Origin: Brachynemurus nebulosus
Taxonomy: Eukaryota > Arthropoda > Insecta > Neuroptera > Myrmeleontidae
Reading direction: 5' to 3'
DNA: 64,000 nt
Assembly: GCA_035578155.1 (NCBI GenBank)
Contig: JAPWDM010000014.1
Coordinates: 6,312,001-6,376,000 of the forward strand
Positions 46,646 to 57,216 of the stretch are shown one piece after another. How positions within the stretch are numbered: position 1 is the first letter of the stretch; each line of letters begins with the position of its first letter. The translations under genes were made by a program, and so were the position numbers. Below the pieces are notes generated by a model. That model saw nothing but the letters and a program-made list of their open reading frames with translations, did no database searches and was not told where the DNA came from.

Positions 46646-47514
46646 ATCCAGATACAGTCCATTTTAACCTTGCTATAACGTTATTCTACAAAACGTAATA
46701 TTTAATTCATAATATTTATAATTTAAAACATAATATTCATAATTTAAAACCTAATATTTAATTTCTCAAAATGTTCTTTTGTATCTCCCAGGGGAGAACG
46801 TCTTTTGTTTCTTCATTTTTTATTTTTTCTTGGATATTTTTCAAAATACTTTCTGTAAATGTCATTTTCATATTGAATTTTCGTTCATAACTCATCTTTC
46901 AAAAACCGGTTTAAAAATAGAAATTTTAATAGAAACGTGCGTACTCTTATCAACTGTTAGGGTGCGTACTCTTATAAGAATCTGTTTTTGTCAGTTAAAC
47001 GTTAACAATTAAAAATTAATTGAATCATTGAGTTTATAGATGAAATTCAAATAAAAATAAATTGTTTTTAAAATCTATAAAGGCAATTATCTTATCTTTT
47101 GAATGAACTAGACACAAAATACACTCTATTAAAAAATGGCAATTTTTATAACATTTGTTTGATTTGAGTTACCTTAATTGATTTTACAAAATTACTGAAT
47201 AAAAATTAACGCAAATTGAATAATATTTGGTCAACTATAAAAAGGTATCGTGCTAATCCCTATAAACTATTTAATTCGATATTCACGGTATTCATAGACA
47301 AGATAAAACCTATTTAAATTCTGTGTACTCTTACATGCCTTTACCATACATTTCTCAATACCTCAAAGTTAATAATGAAAATCAGAATCCGCTCTTCGGA
47401 TGGCTGTAACTCAAAAACTATTTGAGATATGCACTTAGAATTTTAGTATGTTATTTTTAAAGGTATAGACTATCGGAAAATGCAAAAAAATGTCACACTA
47501 GTGGTCCCCCTTAA

Positions 47515-47935
47515 TATTATTCTAATTAATGGCTGAAATGATTCCAATTTAAATGAATTCTATTTAAAATTAAAGAATTGCTTTTAAATATTTTTCAAAT
47601 ACAGGGCTTCTTAAACTTTTTTCATTCGCGACCCCAATTAGAGATAAGTAAGTATTTTGTAAGGATTTATTGATCAGGTAACAATACATATGCATATAAA
47701 AAATTTTTCACTATGACCCCAAGATTTCGCTCAGCGATCCCAAATGGGGTCGCGACCCATAGTTTAAGAAGCTCTGCTCTAATACATAAAAAGTGTCAGT
47801 ATTTTGGAGTTCAATGATCGGAAAACGACATTTCAAATTACACGACCTAATGTTATTCATCATTGATAATGACGAAAATTATTTCAATTTAAATTAATTC
47901 TATTTAAAATTGAAGAATTACTAATAGTTTTCTAA
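47515..47935 (+). repeat. ~170-bp tandem repeat, right part
   Basis: Continues the units of 44240-44766 (GAAATGATTCCAATTTAAAT at 47534; GGAAAACGACATTTCAAATT at 47820). Interrupted by a small hAT at 47602-47776. Confidence 0.85.
47602..47776. mobile_element. 175-bp hAT (Charlie-like) MITE
   Basis: The ends CAGGGCTTCTTAAACTTTTT and AGTTTAAGAAGCTCTG are inverted. GCGACCCC near the left end pairs with GGGGTCGCGACCC near the right. The flanks TTCAAATA and CTCTAATA are a 6-of-8 duplication. It is inserted in the tandem repeat described at 47515-47935. Confidence 0.82.
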
Positions 47936-49044
47936 TGGTTAAAAATTTTATATTACCTACAAATATCAAAATGAAAAACTTGTACATCCAATTTATCCTG
48001 ATTCAACGAATTATCCTATTTATCAATTTGATGACGTCATTAAGTTTACTAAAATTTCTGGCTGCCTTAAAACTGCAAATAAAATGGCAGAATAATGAAA
48101 CAGGTACCAAATTATCGGTTTTCGAAGTCACTTATTATAGCATACCTATTAATTATCGATATTAAAATAAAAAATTTTAATTTTTAACACTTTGACAGTT
48201 ATGGACGCCGTACGGCGTCAAGTGAAACCTGATTAACTGCGGGACAACGCTCTGTTGCGTCAACAATTCTATACAAAGTCAACTGGTTTTCGAAATAGGG
48301 TACCAGTTGGTCGTTTCGTCAAAATAAGTCATGACTATTTATTTAAATAAAAAATGAAATTTTCTTTTTTCTGTTGGCTTTAAATTAACATTTGGAGGCA
48401 ACTAATGGTATAAAATATTCAGTTCACATTTGAGAATCGTCAATTTTAATGGAACGCTTTTTGGGTATTAATTCAATTTAGTTTCTTTTTTTAAATTTCG
48501 TCAATTTCGAATTATCACAACGATTTTATAGAATATTTTTCTTATTGTGTCAGTACCCTTTTTTCAACACGTCACTTAAAATTTTCATCTTTATTTTAGA
48601 AATTTTCGTTATATAAATATTATTTTTAGCGTTCAAATATCTAGACATAATCAAAAATACTTAAACACATAACTTGAAAACTTGTTGTGAACTTTATTTT
48701 CGTTAACTCAAAGAAAAGTTTAATGGTTTCTATTTTTGGAAATTGTGGATATAATGATATTTGTTGGTGTGTGGGTTGCTCGCTCACTGACTGTCTGAAG
48801 TGAGTGAACGCTTTGAAAAATAATCACATTGTGCTAATAAAATTAAAAGTTTTATTTGCACACCAAATGTGGCTTTAAAATAACGAAAAATATGCACACA
48901 TACATAAATTATATGTCTTGACACGAATAACTGTACAACTGTACCGTTGCGTTGATAGTAATAGCTATACGAAAACTAACTATATTGTAAAAATTGTCAC
49001 TCAGTTTAAATACTTAATAAAAAAAATACGCTGGCAATAGGGCG
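47936..49044. repeat. Dispersed repeat and an orphan piggyBac-like end
   Basis: 47940-48170 includes the GATGACGTCATTAAGTT family phrase (48029) seen at 16030-16210. At 48184 TTAA is followed by CACTTTGACAGTTATGGACG, and 48203-48218 is a perfect 16-bp palindrome GACGCCGTACGGCGTC. This resembles a piggyBac-type left end, but I find no matching right end. The remainder to 49044 shows nothing. Confidence 0.45.
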
Positions 49045-49836
49045 TGGTTCTTGAGTAATCGTGCGGACACATTTATATACAGGGTGGTCCAGAATTATGT
49101 ACCGTAATTGCTGGAGCTGATAGTATGTTCAAAAATAATGGTACCTTTTCATCTACACTTTTTTCCAAAACTCAATAATAAGGGATTTAGAGCAGAGGGG
49201 TAAAATGTAGAGGGGTGGAACGAAACTAACTTCTTCTTTTAAAAACAATTTTGGGCGCTTTTGATTACTCGATTCATAATCTAGGGGTGCGTATGAACAT
49301 TAAGATAATTAAATTTATGGTATCAATTATTCCATCACTTATGATTAGGGGATAATTTGGAAATAGATACTTCTACTTTAAATTACTCGAAAACGGTAAT
49401 ATTTATCGAAATGTAACAAGTATACCTTTTTTGCGTGAAATTGTCTGAGGAATCATATTATCAAGGATTTTGTTTAAATAATTGCAAGTTAAAAAAGTAA
49501 AGACGTGATAACTCACACCTACCACCCAAAACCACCCCTTAGTCATGAGTGGTGGAATAAGTGTTGACATAAATTTAATCCTTCTAACGCAAAATAAGTA
49601 CCCCTAAAATATCAATCCGTTATTCAAAAGTGTTTGGAAAATATTTAAGAAATAATGATTTTCGTTTCACCCCTTTACAGAGTTGTATCTCCCTTATTAT
49701 TGAGTTTTGAAAAAAAGTGTACATGAACAGGCACCATTATTTTTGAACGTACTACCAGCTCTAGCAATTACGGTACATAATTCTGGACCACCTTGTATAT
49801 GTTTACTAAGTGTCCGCACGATAACTCAAGAACGAA
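49045..49836. repeat. Outer inverted repeat around a MITE
   Basis: GTTCTTGAGTAATCGTGCGG followed by ACAC (49049-49072) is inverted at 49809-49836. The arms of ~30 bp directly bracket the MITE 49080-49795. The MITE therefore landed in the loop of an older small fold-back, or both form one composite. Confidence 0.7.
49080..49795. mobile_element. 716-bp mariner-type MITE (TA target)
   Basis: TA flanks (49078-49079, 49796-49797). The ends CAGGGTGGTCCAGAATTATG are inverted and the arms extend more than 100 bp (ATAATGGTACC; CTCAATAATAAGGGA). The interior is AT-rich with no transposase. The 90-codon frame starting at 49707 is a shadow of the arm. Confidence 0.9.
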
Positions 49837-52299
49837 ATATCTTATTGTTAAGAAACTTCGTGAAAACGTTTACGGTGTTTTGGACATGTTTCGTGAAAAA
49901 AATTTGGCGGAATGAGGCGGAAAAATCACATAAAGAAGGTTTTTTTATTTACAATTACTCTATATCAACTAGTTTCTGAGAAAAACGTACTTTTGTAAAT
50001 GAAAATTCGCTATGTTATGCAGAATGCTGCGACAGGGGTATTTGTTTTTTTTGTTTTTGTGTACCTATTTCAAATTATTTACATTACTCTGTATTATGTG
50101 ATTATACAATTAATAAAAGCTGTCGAAGAAAATAAATTACTTTACTAATTACGAACTGTAATTATTTCTATAACACATTGGTCCTTCACCGCAGCAACTA
50201 TCTTTTCGGCCCTATAACCCGAATTCTACAAATTACATTCACCAGTAATTGTTAAAATTCGCAGTTTGACAATTTTTTTTCTAAGAAATAATATTGTTTT
50301 AGCGTCATTTGAAAACCTATAACACATGCGTTAACATTTCGACTAACGATGATAGCCATGTTCTATTTCTGCCACAGATTTTTCAACAATACAACTCATT
50401 GTCAGAGGTAAAATTATTCATTTCGACATGTACAGTGAACTTTGCCTCATGTAATATGAAAATTCATTACTTTTGTATACGTATATATACATAGTTTAGT
50501 TGTCCAACGGGTATGTTGCTTGTGTGTTAACAGTTTTATGTTGACTTTTATGTTTTCATTTTTGAACTTTTTTTCTGCAAATTATTTGGTAATGAAAATT
50601 AAAAGCACAGATGCTTTTAAATTATTTTGAATAAAGTTTATTTGATGCGAATATTATGTAAAACGTACATTTGCTTTTTAAATTTAATTATTGTGCTTTT
50701 TTTCTATAACATTTAACGGCTAAATGAATAAAAATAAATTTTTTAGCCCAACTGAAACTGAGAATAGCTTAAGCTTTAATGCGAAAATTAGGTCTGCTTT
50801 ACGGTAATATCTTTTTCGGTCTGTCTCACAATAATTGTTACTCAAGTGAGATCCATATTGTAGAAGAAATCTTGTTCTAACATTGAACTGGTTTTCTAAA
50901 CATCTGTAGCTATATTTTAACAAACGAAAGGCAACAAAATTAAATCCTTTCCAGAAAAATATCAATTAAATTTACATATACACAAATTCTATAAAGGCGA
51001 ATAAATATTCGTAATGGAAAAATGAAATTGCCTTACTGCGTATGCATTGAAGAAAAAAATTAACTCTGTTGAAATAGAACAGACTGCTCGCTTAATAGCA
51101 CACTTGTGCAAATATAAATCATTTGAATATGATCGTACAAGTAAGTAGCCGTCCGTATAACAGCGTATACCATCTACGCAGTTGTGTATACCGTCACAAG
51201 TGGCGGTAGTGGCAGCCGATGCATGTTCATTGTCATGCTGTCAGTGGCAATTACGAGAACTAAACAAGTAATCCGTTTGATCGTATTTTTCTTTTTTTTT
51301 TTTTTGTTTGAATTGAAAAATGCTCAAAAAATACAACTATTCATATACAGTTGATCCTTTTTTTGTGCGGTGGATAGGGACCGCATAAAAAAGTCGCATA
51401 AAAAAGATATATATTCAAAAATATCATAAATAGCTATAAAAAGTATAGTTCGATCCAGATTGTACACTTTTTTTATGCGGTCCCGACCAACCGCATAAAA
51501 ATAGTTTCATCGAAAAGACATCACTCAAAACGCTCAAAACTTAGAAATTTCCTTAGAAGTTGCTTCTATAAACAAGATAAAGCATTAATTTACACTTAGA
51601 AACATTTTATTTCAATTTTATAATATTATGAAAATTTTGAAAAATACATCTGTAACAAAATTAAATAAATAATGCAATAATTTATGTTCTTATGCAATGT
51701 ATTAATTAAATGCTTAAAAGCCGTTAAAAAGTATTTTTATCAATGAAAGTTATTATAGTAATTGTCTAAGTTTCTTACTGTTTCGTGATTTTGATTCACA
51801 TTATGCATTTTAATGGCCATTTTTTACAAACCGCATAAAAAAATCGCATAATCGCATATGGTTTTACATTTTATTATGGAAAAATCGTAGAATTAATCAA
51901 AAATTTCAAATAAAAGTTGTAGATATCACTGGGGGTGATATCTATATAATTGCCATATTCAGAAGCTTTATAGCTCTTGTAGTTTTCGTACTATATAATG
52001 CAAACTTATAGTTTTCTTTTCTTTTTTAAATAACACTATATATTAATTTGTTGAGAAAACTGATCTAATGCATCAATACTAAGAAATCGTAACAACATTT
52101 ATTGCCCACTTCAAAATCGACTGCACGGTCACCGTAGACCGTTAATCATTGGTGTGACCACAATAACTAGATCGGATTGGTGTGAACACGCACATTTAAA
52201 TACATCTATTGAGTTGACCGCGCGGTCGACAATCCGCCCAGTGCAACGGTAGGCCGGATCGGTTTATCTTCACACATACGTCAGGAAATTGTAGTATGT
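49837..52299. other. Interval with a possible Tigger-like remnant
   Basis: At 51349 TACAGTTGATCCTTTTTTTG begins a zone with repeated ACCGCATAAAAA words (51389-51400, 51489-51500, 51828-51840) reminiscent of Tigger-type ends, but a second end is not found. A CpG-containing patch at 52124-52260 has GACCGCGCGGTC. No gene is supported. 49998-50020 repeats a phrase inverted at 32865-32890. Confidence 0.35.
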
Positions 52300-52307
52300 A
52301 TTTACAT

Positions 52308-52708
52308 TAGACATGTTATGGATATAAAATTTCGGATACGGATATTAAAAAACATTTTTTCGGTTTCGGTTTCGGTTACGGATAAGTCATAATATCGGAT
52401 AATGTTTCGGATACGGTTACGGTTACGCATAATTGCTTTTAGTGAAAATATTTTTTAGTTAGTAAAAAGAGGAAAATTTTACTGTAAAAAGTGAACGTCA
52501 GACACGAATTAAAGGAAATCTATCAAAAGAAATATATGCAACAAAAACTTGCTTCGATTTAAATTCCGTTTTCAAACGGCAGTTGTTTGTTATTATCCGA
52601 AACAAATCCGAAACTTTTATTTTCGGATCCGGTTTCGGTTTCGGATATTTAATTATCTCCGATATACGGTAGTTTCGATTACGGTTACGGATACCCATAA
52701 CATTCCTA
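52308..52708. mobile_element. hAT element with CGGTTA/CGGATA arrays
   Basis: An 8-bp duplication with one mismatch, ATTTACAT/ATTTACTT (52300-52307, 52709-52716). The ends TAGACATGTTATGG and CCATAACATTCCTA are inverted. Both subterminal zones are arrays of CGGATA, CGGTTT and CGGTTA (52332-52425, 52620-52695). 401 bp, no transposase. The frames here are repeat-driven. Confidence 0.9.
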
Positions 52709-52716
52709 ATTTACTT

Positions 52717-54776
52717 ACCCGTATAAACATATTAAGTACGTGTCTATTAACTTTCAGAATATTTTCATTTGGTATATATGGGTAGTTCTACAAACCAGGG
52801 GATTTTGGACGGTCCACCTCATTTTGTATATTAATAGTTTGAAAAATACATTTTTTCAAGATGGAAACTGTAAACTATTGCTGCGTCTAACCGGTCACTC
52901 AAAATAACCCGGTTTCGAAATATATTTTTTTTTATAAAAAATTACACTTAAAATGTAAAATTCTCAGTCTCTTGGCATGTCTTCTCTACAAAGTAAAACA
53001 AAGCAGACTAAATAATTATTTTTTCTGAATGTATAAAAAAAATTTACACTGCAGTAGTAATCTATAATATTGGTACTTTTTTATTGTATAAATAATTTTA
53101 GAATTTTTTTATATTTTCTTTAAGAAATATTCTATTGAATTTTGCCTCCCGAACTTTGCATCATTCTCCTATCAAACAAAAGCACTTAAAAATATAAAAA
53201 ATTTATATTACGATTAAATCATCGTTTGTCAAAGTAATTAACTAAAATATAATAAATAAAATAAAGTACATGTTTTACTTAGTTTGAGGTTGTACCAATT
53301 AATTCAGTTAACATTGTAAGTTAACTGAATTAATTTTTCAGTCAATTTCTCAGTATCCTGGTCAGCATTTTCGTAAAAACTACTGCGGATATAAGAAATT
53401 TTTCAGTTATATGAGTTTTAAATATGTTGTATTGAAATAGCGGATCTGTTTTGTTTTTTTTATTATTATAAAACGTTATTTAGCCGATTTTTAAAGAATA
53501 TTGAAGAATTCTCAATCTCCTGGTCTTAGTCTCCTGGCAGCTCCAAAAAATGGGATTAAACTTAAATAATGTAAATAAATTAGGTAAATGTCATTAGAAT
53601 ACTGTAATAAATGACTCCGTATATATTTTAATAAAAAATAATTTCTCACTTTTTTTTGTCTGTATGGTATATACAATATAAATAATGTAACTATTGACAC
53701 ATATACTACTAATATAATTAATAATATGTATTAAACTGTCGTAAGTGACTTCGAATATTTTTAAATAAATAATAAATTCGCAATTTTTTTTTTATTTATT
53801 TAGTTATTTTTTTTTAATTTTTTAAATTTTTTTTAAAATTTAAAAAAATTTTTTTTTCTTTTAATACATATATGGGTAACTATATAACTACTAATATATA
53901 TACTACTAATATAATAGATAATATATATTAAATAAATAATAAATTGTTTAATAATTAAAAATTTAATTCTAAAAATAATAAATATTGTTTAATTATAAAA
54001 ACTAATAAATTGTTTAATTTTTTAACAAATTGTGCTTAATAATAAAAATGAATATAAGAAATTCTCTTGTGTTAATTTTAGTTTTTTACTCATTTTTTCA
54101 CTTTCCTGAATGTCTCTTTTTTTATAATGACCATGAAATTTATAATTTTCAATTTTTTGACTGGCCACTTTCAAATAGTGCGAAAAATGTCATCAACTTG
54201 AAATACAACTACTTGCCAAAGCTTATACATGAAAAATATGTCGGGCCGGAATTAAGTTCATTTTCTTCCCCCTTTTTCTATAACTACCCATATATTTTTT
54301 CCTAGTAGGAAAGTAGGTATAATATGTCCCAAATGATTTTTATCCTTTTCAACGTTTTTCACGGGTGAATTACCATTCAATTACTGCTTGGTTAGTAATG
54401 TGTTCACATTATCACTAAGCCAAAGTTTTATACGTAATTTTTTTTTTAAGCTACTAATATTTGCAAAAAATTTACCATAAAATACAATAATTACCGTATT
54501 CTCAATCATTGTTTGTTTTATTAAGATTTTGTGCCAAAATAGAACAAAGCACAGAATGAAATATTTTTGTTAATGTAGACTATTATAATGATAGTAGATA
54601 TGTAGGATATGAGTATTTAAACATACTATTGTTTCATAAATATTACTAGGCCAAGTATTCAAGAATGATATTATTTTTTGTATTTTGTTGAATTGTCCTT
54701 ATAACTCTTAGAAAATTAAATAGATGTGCAAATACAAATAAAGTAATAATATTTGCTTTTATATCTATACATACAG
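52717..54776. other. AT-rich low-complexity interval
   Basis: A 17-bp-arm hairpin AATTAATTCAGTTAAC/GTTAACTGAATTAATT at 53298-53336. A local ~200-bp duplication of ATATACTACTAATATAAT (53701, 53898). An A/T homopolymer patch at 53779-53862. No gene supported. Confidence 0.5.
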
Positions 54777-55051
54777 GGTGTTCTGTTGCATTTTGCAAAT
54801 TGTCTCTTTAAAAGTTAGAGCCCGGTTTTTTGAAGAGGCCGATCAGAGTGTCTATTTTGAATATTTCAACCAATATCTGCGATTTGTTTTAGTTTTTCAC
54901 ATTATTTGGTTTTGTCTTATTTATTGTTTTTTATATTCTGTGTGCTCTATATTTTGTGAGGGTGGGAGAGACTCGGTAAGAAGAAAATGTCCACGGCCTC
55001 AAAGTGAGTTAATACGCCTTGTCGACATCAGCATAAGAGAAATGTTTAAAT

Positions 55052-55564
55052 TTTTCGCGAAAATTTGATGATTTTTGGCCTGCAAAAATTACATTTTTTA
55101 TTCGATCGCAAAACTGGAGGCTTGTGGCACGAAGAAACATATATAAAAGAAGCTGCAGTAAGAATCAACTCGATCGGATGATTTGTTTTCGAGTTATAAC
55201 TGTAGCAAATTTGAAAAATGTAGTTTTTCTCTACTTTACCTTTTAGTTTTAATGACAGAATTTTTATTAAAATTATTTACGACGTACTCACTATAACGGT
55301 CATAGTAAAACTAGATGAGTCGTTTAAATGTGCCAGGGTCTAACTTCTCCACAACATGTGACTGGCAGCCACGTTCAGAAACTCCCGAACTATCAACCTT
55401 CATACAATGGAAACCAGAATCCGCTCTTCGGATGCCTGTAACTCAAAAACAATTTGAGATATGCACTTGAAATTTTAGTATATTATTTTTAAAGGTATAG
55501 ACTATCGAAACATGCAAAAAAATTTTTTTCGGTTTTTTAAAAATGTCACGCTAGTGGTCCCCCT
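55052..55564. mobile_element. Partial second copy of the 44767-47510 TTAA element
   Basis: CGAAAATTTGATGATTTTTG (55060) through TCACGCTAGTGGTCCCCCT (55563) matches 45055-45370 joined to 47349-47510. It lacks the pogo-like insertion (empty site near 55402-55406) and is missing the left ~280 bp and the terminal TTAA. It keeps an extra ACTTCTCCACAACATGTGAC (55344) that is absent from the first copy. Confidence 0.85.
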
Positions 55565-55565
55565 C

Positions 55566-55930
55566 AAAAAAAATTCTTTAACTCTGAATAGATTTCTTGT
55601 AGTCTGGAATGATTTCTGCCATTACCTGGAATAACACTAGATCGTGTAATATGAAATGTCGGTTTCCGACCACTTGGCCGACCATGTAATTTAGACAAAT
55701 AAGTATCGTCACCGTTTTAAGTATTAGAGAAATGTTTAAAAACAATTCTTTAATTTGGATCAGAATTCTTGTTGCCTGACATCATTTCCGCCATTAATTG
55801 TTCTATTATTAGTACGTGTAATATGAAATTTCACATCTTAACCATTTTGCCGACTATGTAATTCAGATAAATATCGACATTTTTTTAAGCATCAGAGAAA
55901 TACTTAAAAACAGTTCTTTAACTCTTTATA
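55566..55930 (-). repeat. ~170-bp tandem repeat, inverted relative to 44240
   Basis: The minus strand reads ATTAATGGCGGAAATGATG, TTTCATATTACACG and AAAGAACTGTTTTTAAGTAT, matching the units at 44240-47935. The spacing of the ATGATTTC(T/C)GCC/CATCATTTCCGCC words (55609, 55783) is ~174 bp. It abuts the right end of the second TTAA element copy. Confidence 0.8.
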
Positions 55931-56068
55931 GATGTCTTGTAGCCTTTTTGGGCAAAACAAGAGAGGAAGAATTGACACAAGGTGGCGTTTTCAACCATTG
56001 CTCTAAGTAGACTGGTATCAGAGAAAAATTTAAAAGAAATTTTCTTTCAAAAGTTTTGCAAATTTCTG

Positions 56069-56100
56069 TTGTAATAATAATAATAATAATAACAATATCA
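56069..56100 (-). repeat. LINE-tail-like (ATT)n with GATATTGTT
   Basis: On the minus strand GATATTGTTATTATTATTAT; the same GATATTGTTATTATC lies at 56365-56383, at the 3' side of the LINE fragment. Probably a second, extremely short LINE 3' end. Confidence 0.5.
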
Positions 56101-56364
56101 CTTACACAATCAAAACCAACTGCGGGAAAATTACAATCAATAATACAAAAGATGTTAATACAATTCCTAAACGTTTTCTGAAATGTTGAGTTTGATGACT
56201 GCGATTTTTAGGTCTGCTGTTTTTGAGAATGGCTATTAAAATATGTCGAAACTAGTTAAACGTGACCTTTTATTTCTTTTTAATTTCAATCTTTCATTTT
56301 CTTTTTGATTTTTTTGATAATGTTGATTTTTATCACTTTAATTGCGGGTTTGTCGTTTTTTGTA

Positions 56365-56715
56365 TTATTGATGATAATAACAATATCTTTATTCGACAAA
56401 TGATTACACAAGATGCGTGTCATCGTCACATATAATATTAATTACATTTCATTTATATCATAAAATGATTCCTTAATTAGGTAATCTTTTAACGATTTTT
56501 TAAAGTTATGAATATCCGATAAGTTTCTTATACTGTTTGGTGATTTGTTAAAAACATCACCACTAAATATTAGAGGGCTTTTCCTAAAAGTGGTTAAATT
56601 ATGTTTTGGAACAACAAGTTGGTTTCCTTTTCTAGTAGAATATTGGTGGCTCTCACTCACTGTACTGCAGATTTGTAAGACCAACAAATCTACGATATTG
56701 AATATAGTATGATGA
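56365..56715 (-). pseudogene. LINE (non-LTR retrotransposon) 3' fragment
   Basis: From about 56715 to a stop at 56442 the minus strand reads HTIFNIVDLLVLQIC, then HQYSTRKGNQLVVPKHNL, VFNKSPNSIRNLSDIHNF and KKSLKDYLIKESFY. The pattern Y-x-T-R, VP, FN-x-x-P-x-x-I-R-x-x-x-x-x-x-x-F-K-x-x-L-x-x-x-L is the extreme C-terminus of LINE reverse-transcriptase proteins (Jockey/CR1-like by recollection; clade not determined). After the stop a ~60-bp 3' UTR leads to AATAAAGATATTGTTATTAT, a polyadenylation-like signal plus tail. This is a 5'-truncated dead copy; no RT catalytic domain remains. Confidence 0.8.
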
Positions 56716-57214
56716 GTTAATTATGATTTATTTATTGTGGTACACTCTGTATATATAACAGAAGAGTGACGTATCACAATGATGTAATTTTAAAAGTTTG
56801 CACATTCTAATAATTCTACTCTTCTGTATACATGTATGTTATGTATGTATAATATATACACTATAGGGAGCCAGAGCTTCATATTTGGCATTGATAGACG
56901 TGCCGTAAAGATTATTCTAAAGTAAATTGAAAATAAGCACCGTTCCACACTATAGTGCCACGCTCGATACACTCTCGGTTCGCTCTAAACTCGATAAAAC
57001 ATTTTTACAGAAGAAAAAATGAGTGTATTCATGTCATCGTTCCGATCCAAGTGCAGCTTTGATCGCATTCTAATGCCACTACATCCCGGAGACTTGTTAT
57101 GACTTGTACCACTCCGTTATCATTAAGTTATACAAACAATCTGGCTATGAGACGATTTTATTGAACCGAGGGCATATCGAAAGCGTCACTATAGTGTGAA
57201 TGTAGAATGAATGG
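56716..57214. other. Unassigned interval
   Basis: A moderately complex stretch (56940-57210) without repeats or exons I can support. Confidence 0.5.
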
Positions 57215-57216
57215 TA

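Larger units (their letters stand above)
45376..47346. mobile_element. pogo-like DNA transposon, third family, split by a hAT
   Basis: TA flanks (45374-45375, 47347-47348). The ends GGGTAAAGGCAGGTAAGAGT and, inverted, TGGTAAAGGCATGTAAGAGT. The terminal word AAGAGTACGCA recurs inside at 45585-45595 and 45607-45616 and inverted at 46938-46949 and 46963-46974. The minus strand encodes a central transposase fragment interrupted by the hAT 45740-46440. Length without the hAT is ~1.26 kb. The paralogous copy at 55390-55420 lacks this insertion. Confidence 0.9.
44767..47510. mobile_element. TTAA-inserting element holding a pogo-like and a hAT insertion
   Basis: TTAA flanks (44763-44766, 47511-47514). 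The 19-bp ends GGGGGACCA(T/C)TAGTGTGAC match at 18 of 19. It is inserted in a tandem-repeat unit whose uninterrupted version (44403-44440) confirms the site. It contains 45376-47346; without that insertion it would be ~770 bp. A partial second copy is at 55052-55564. No transposase of its own. Confidence 0.9.

Noticed and set aside
51349..51870. Possible Tigger element with ACCGCATAAAAA words
   Set aside because: Only the left end CAGTTGATCC is recognisable; no right end with TA was located, so not called as an element.
54778..55068. 96-codon plus-strand frame next to a TACAGGGTGTTCTGTTG end
   Set aside because: Hydrophobic AT-driven composition, runs into the truncated TTAA element, and the MITE-like end has no partner.
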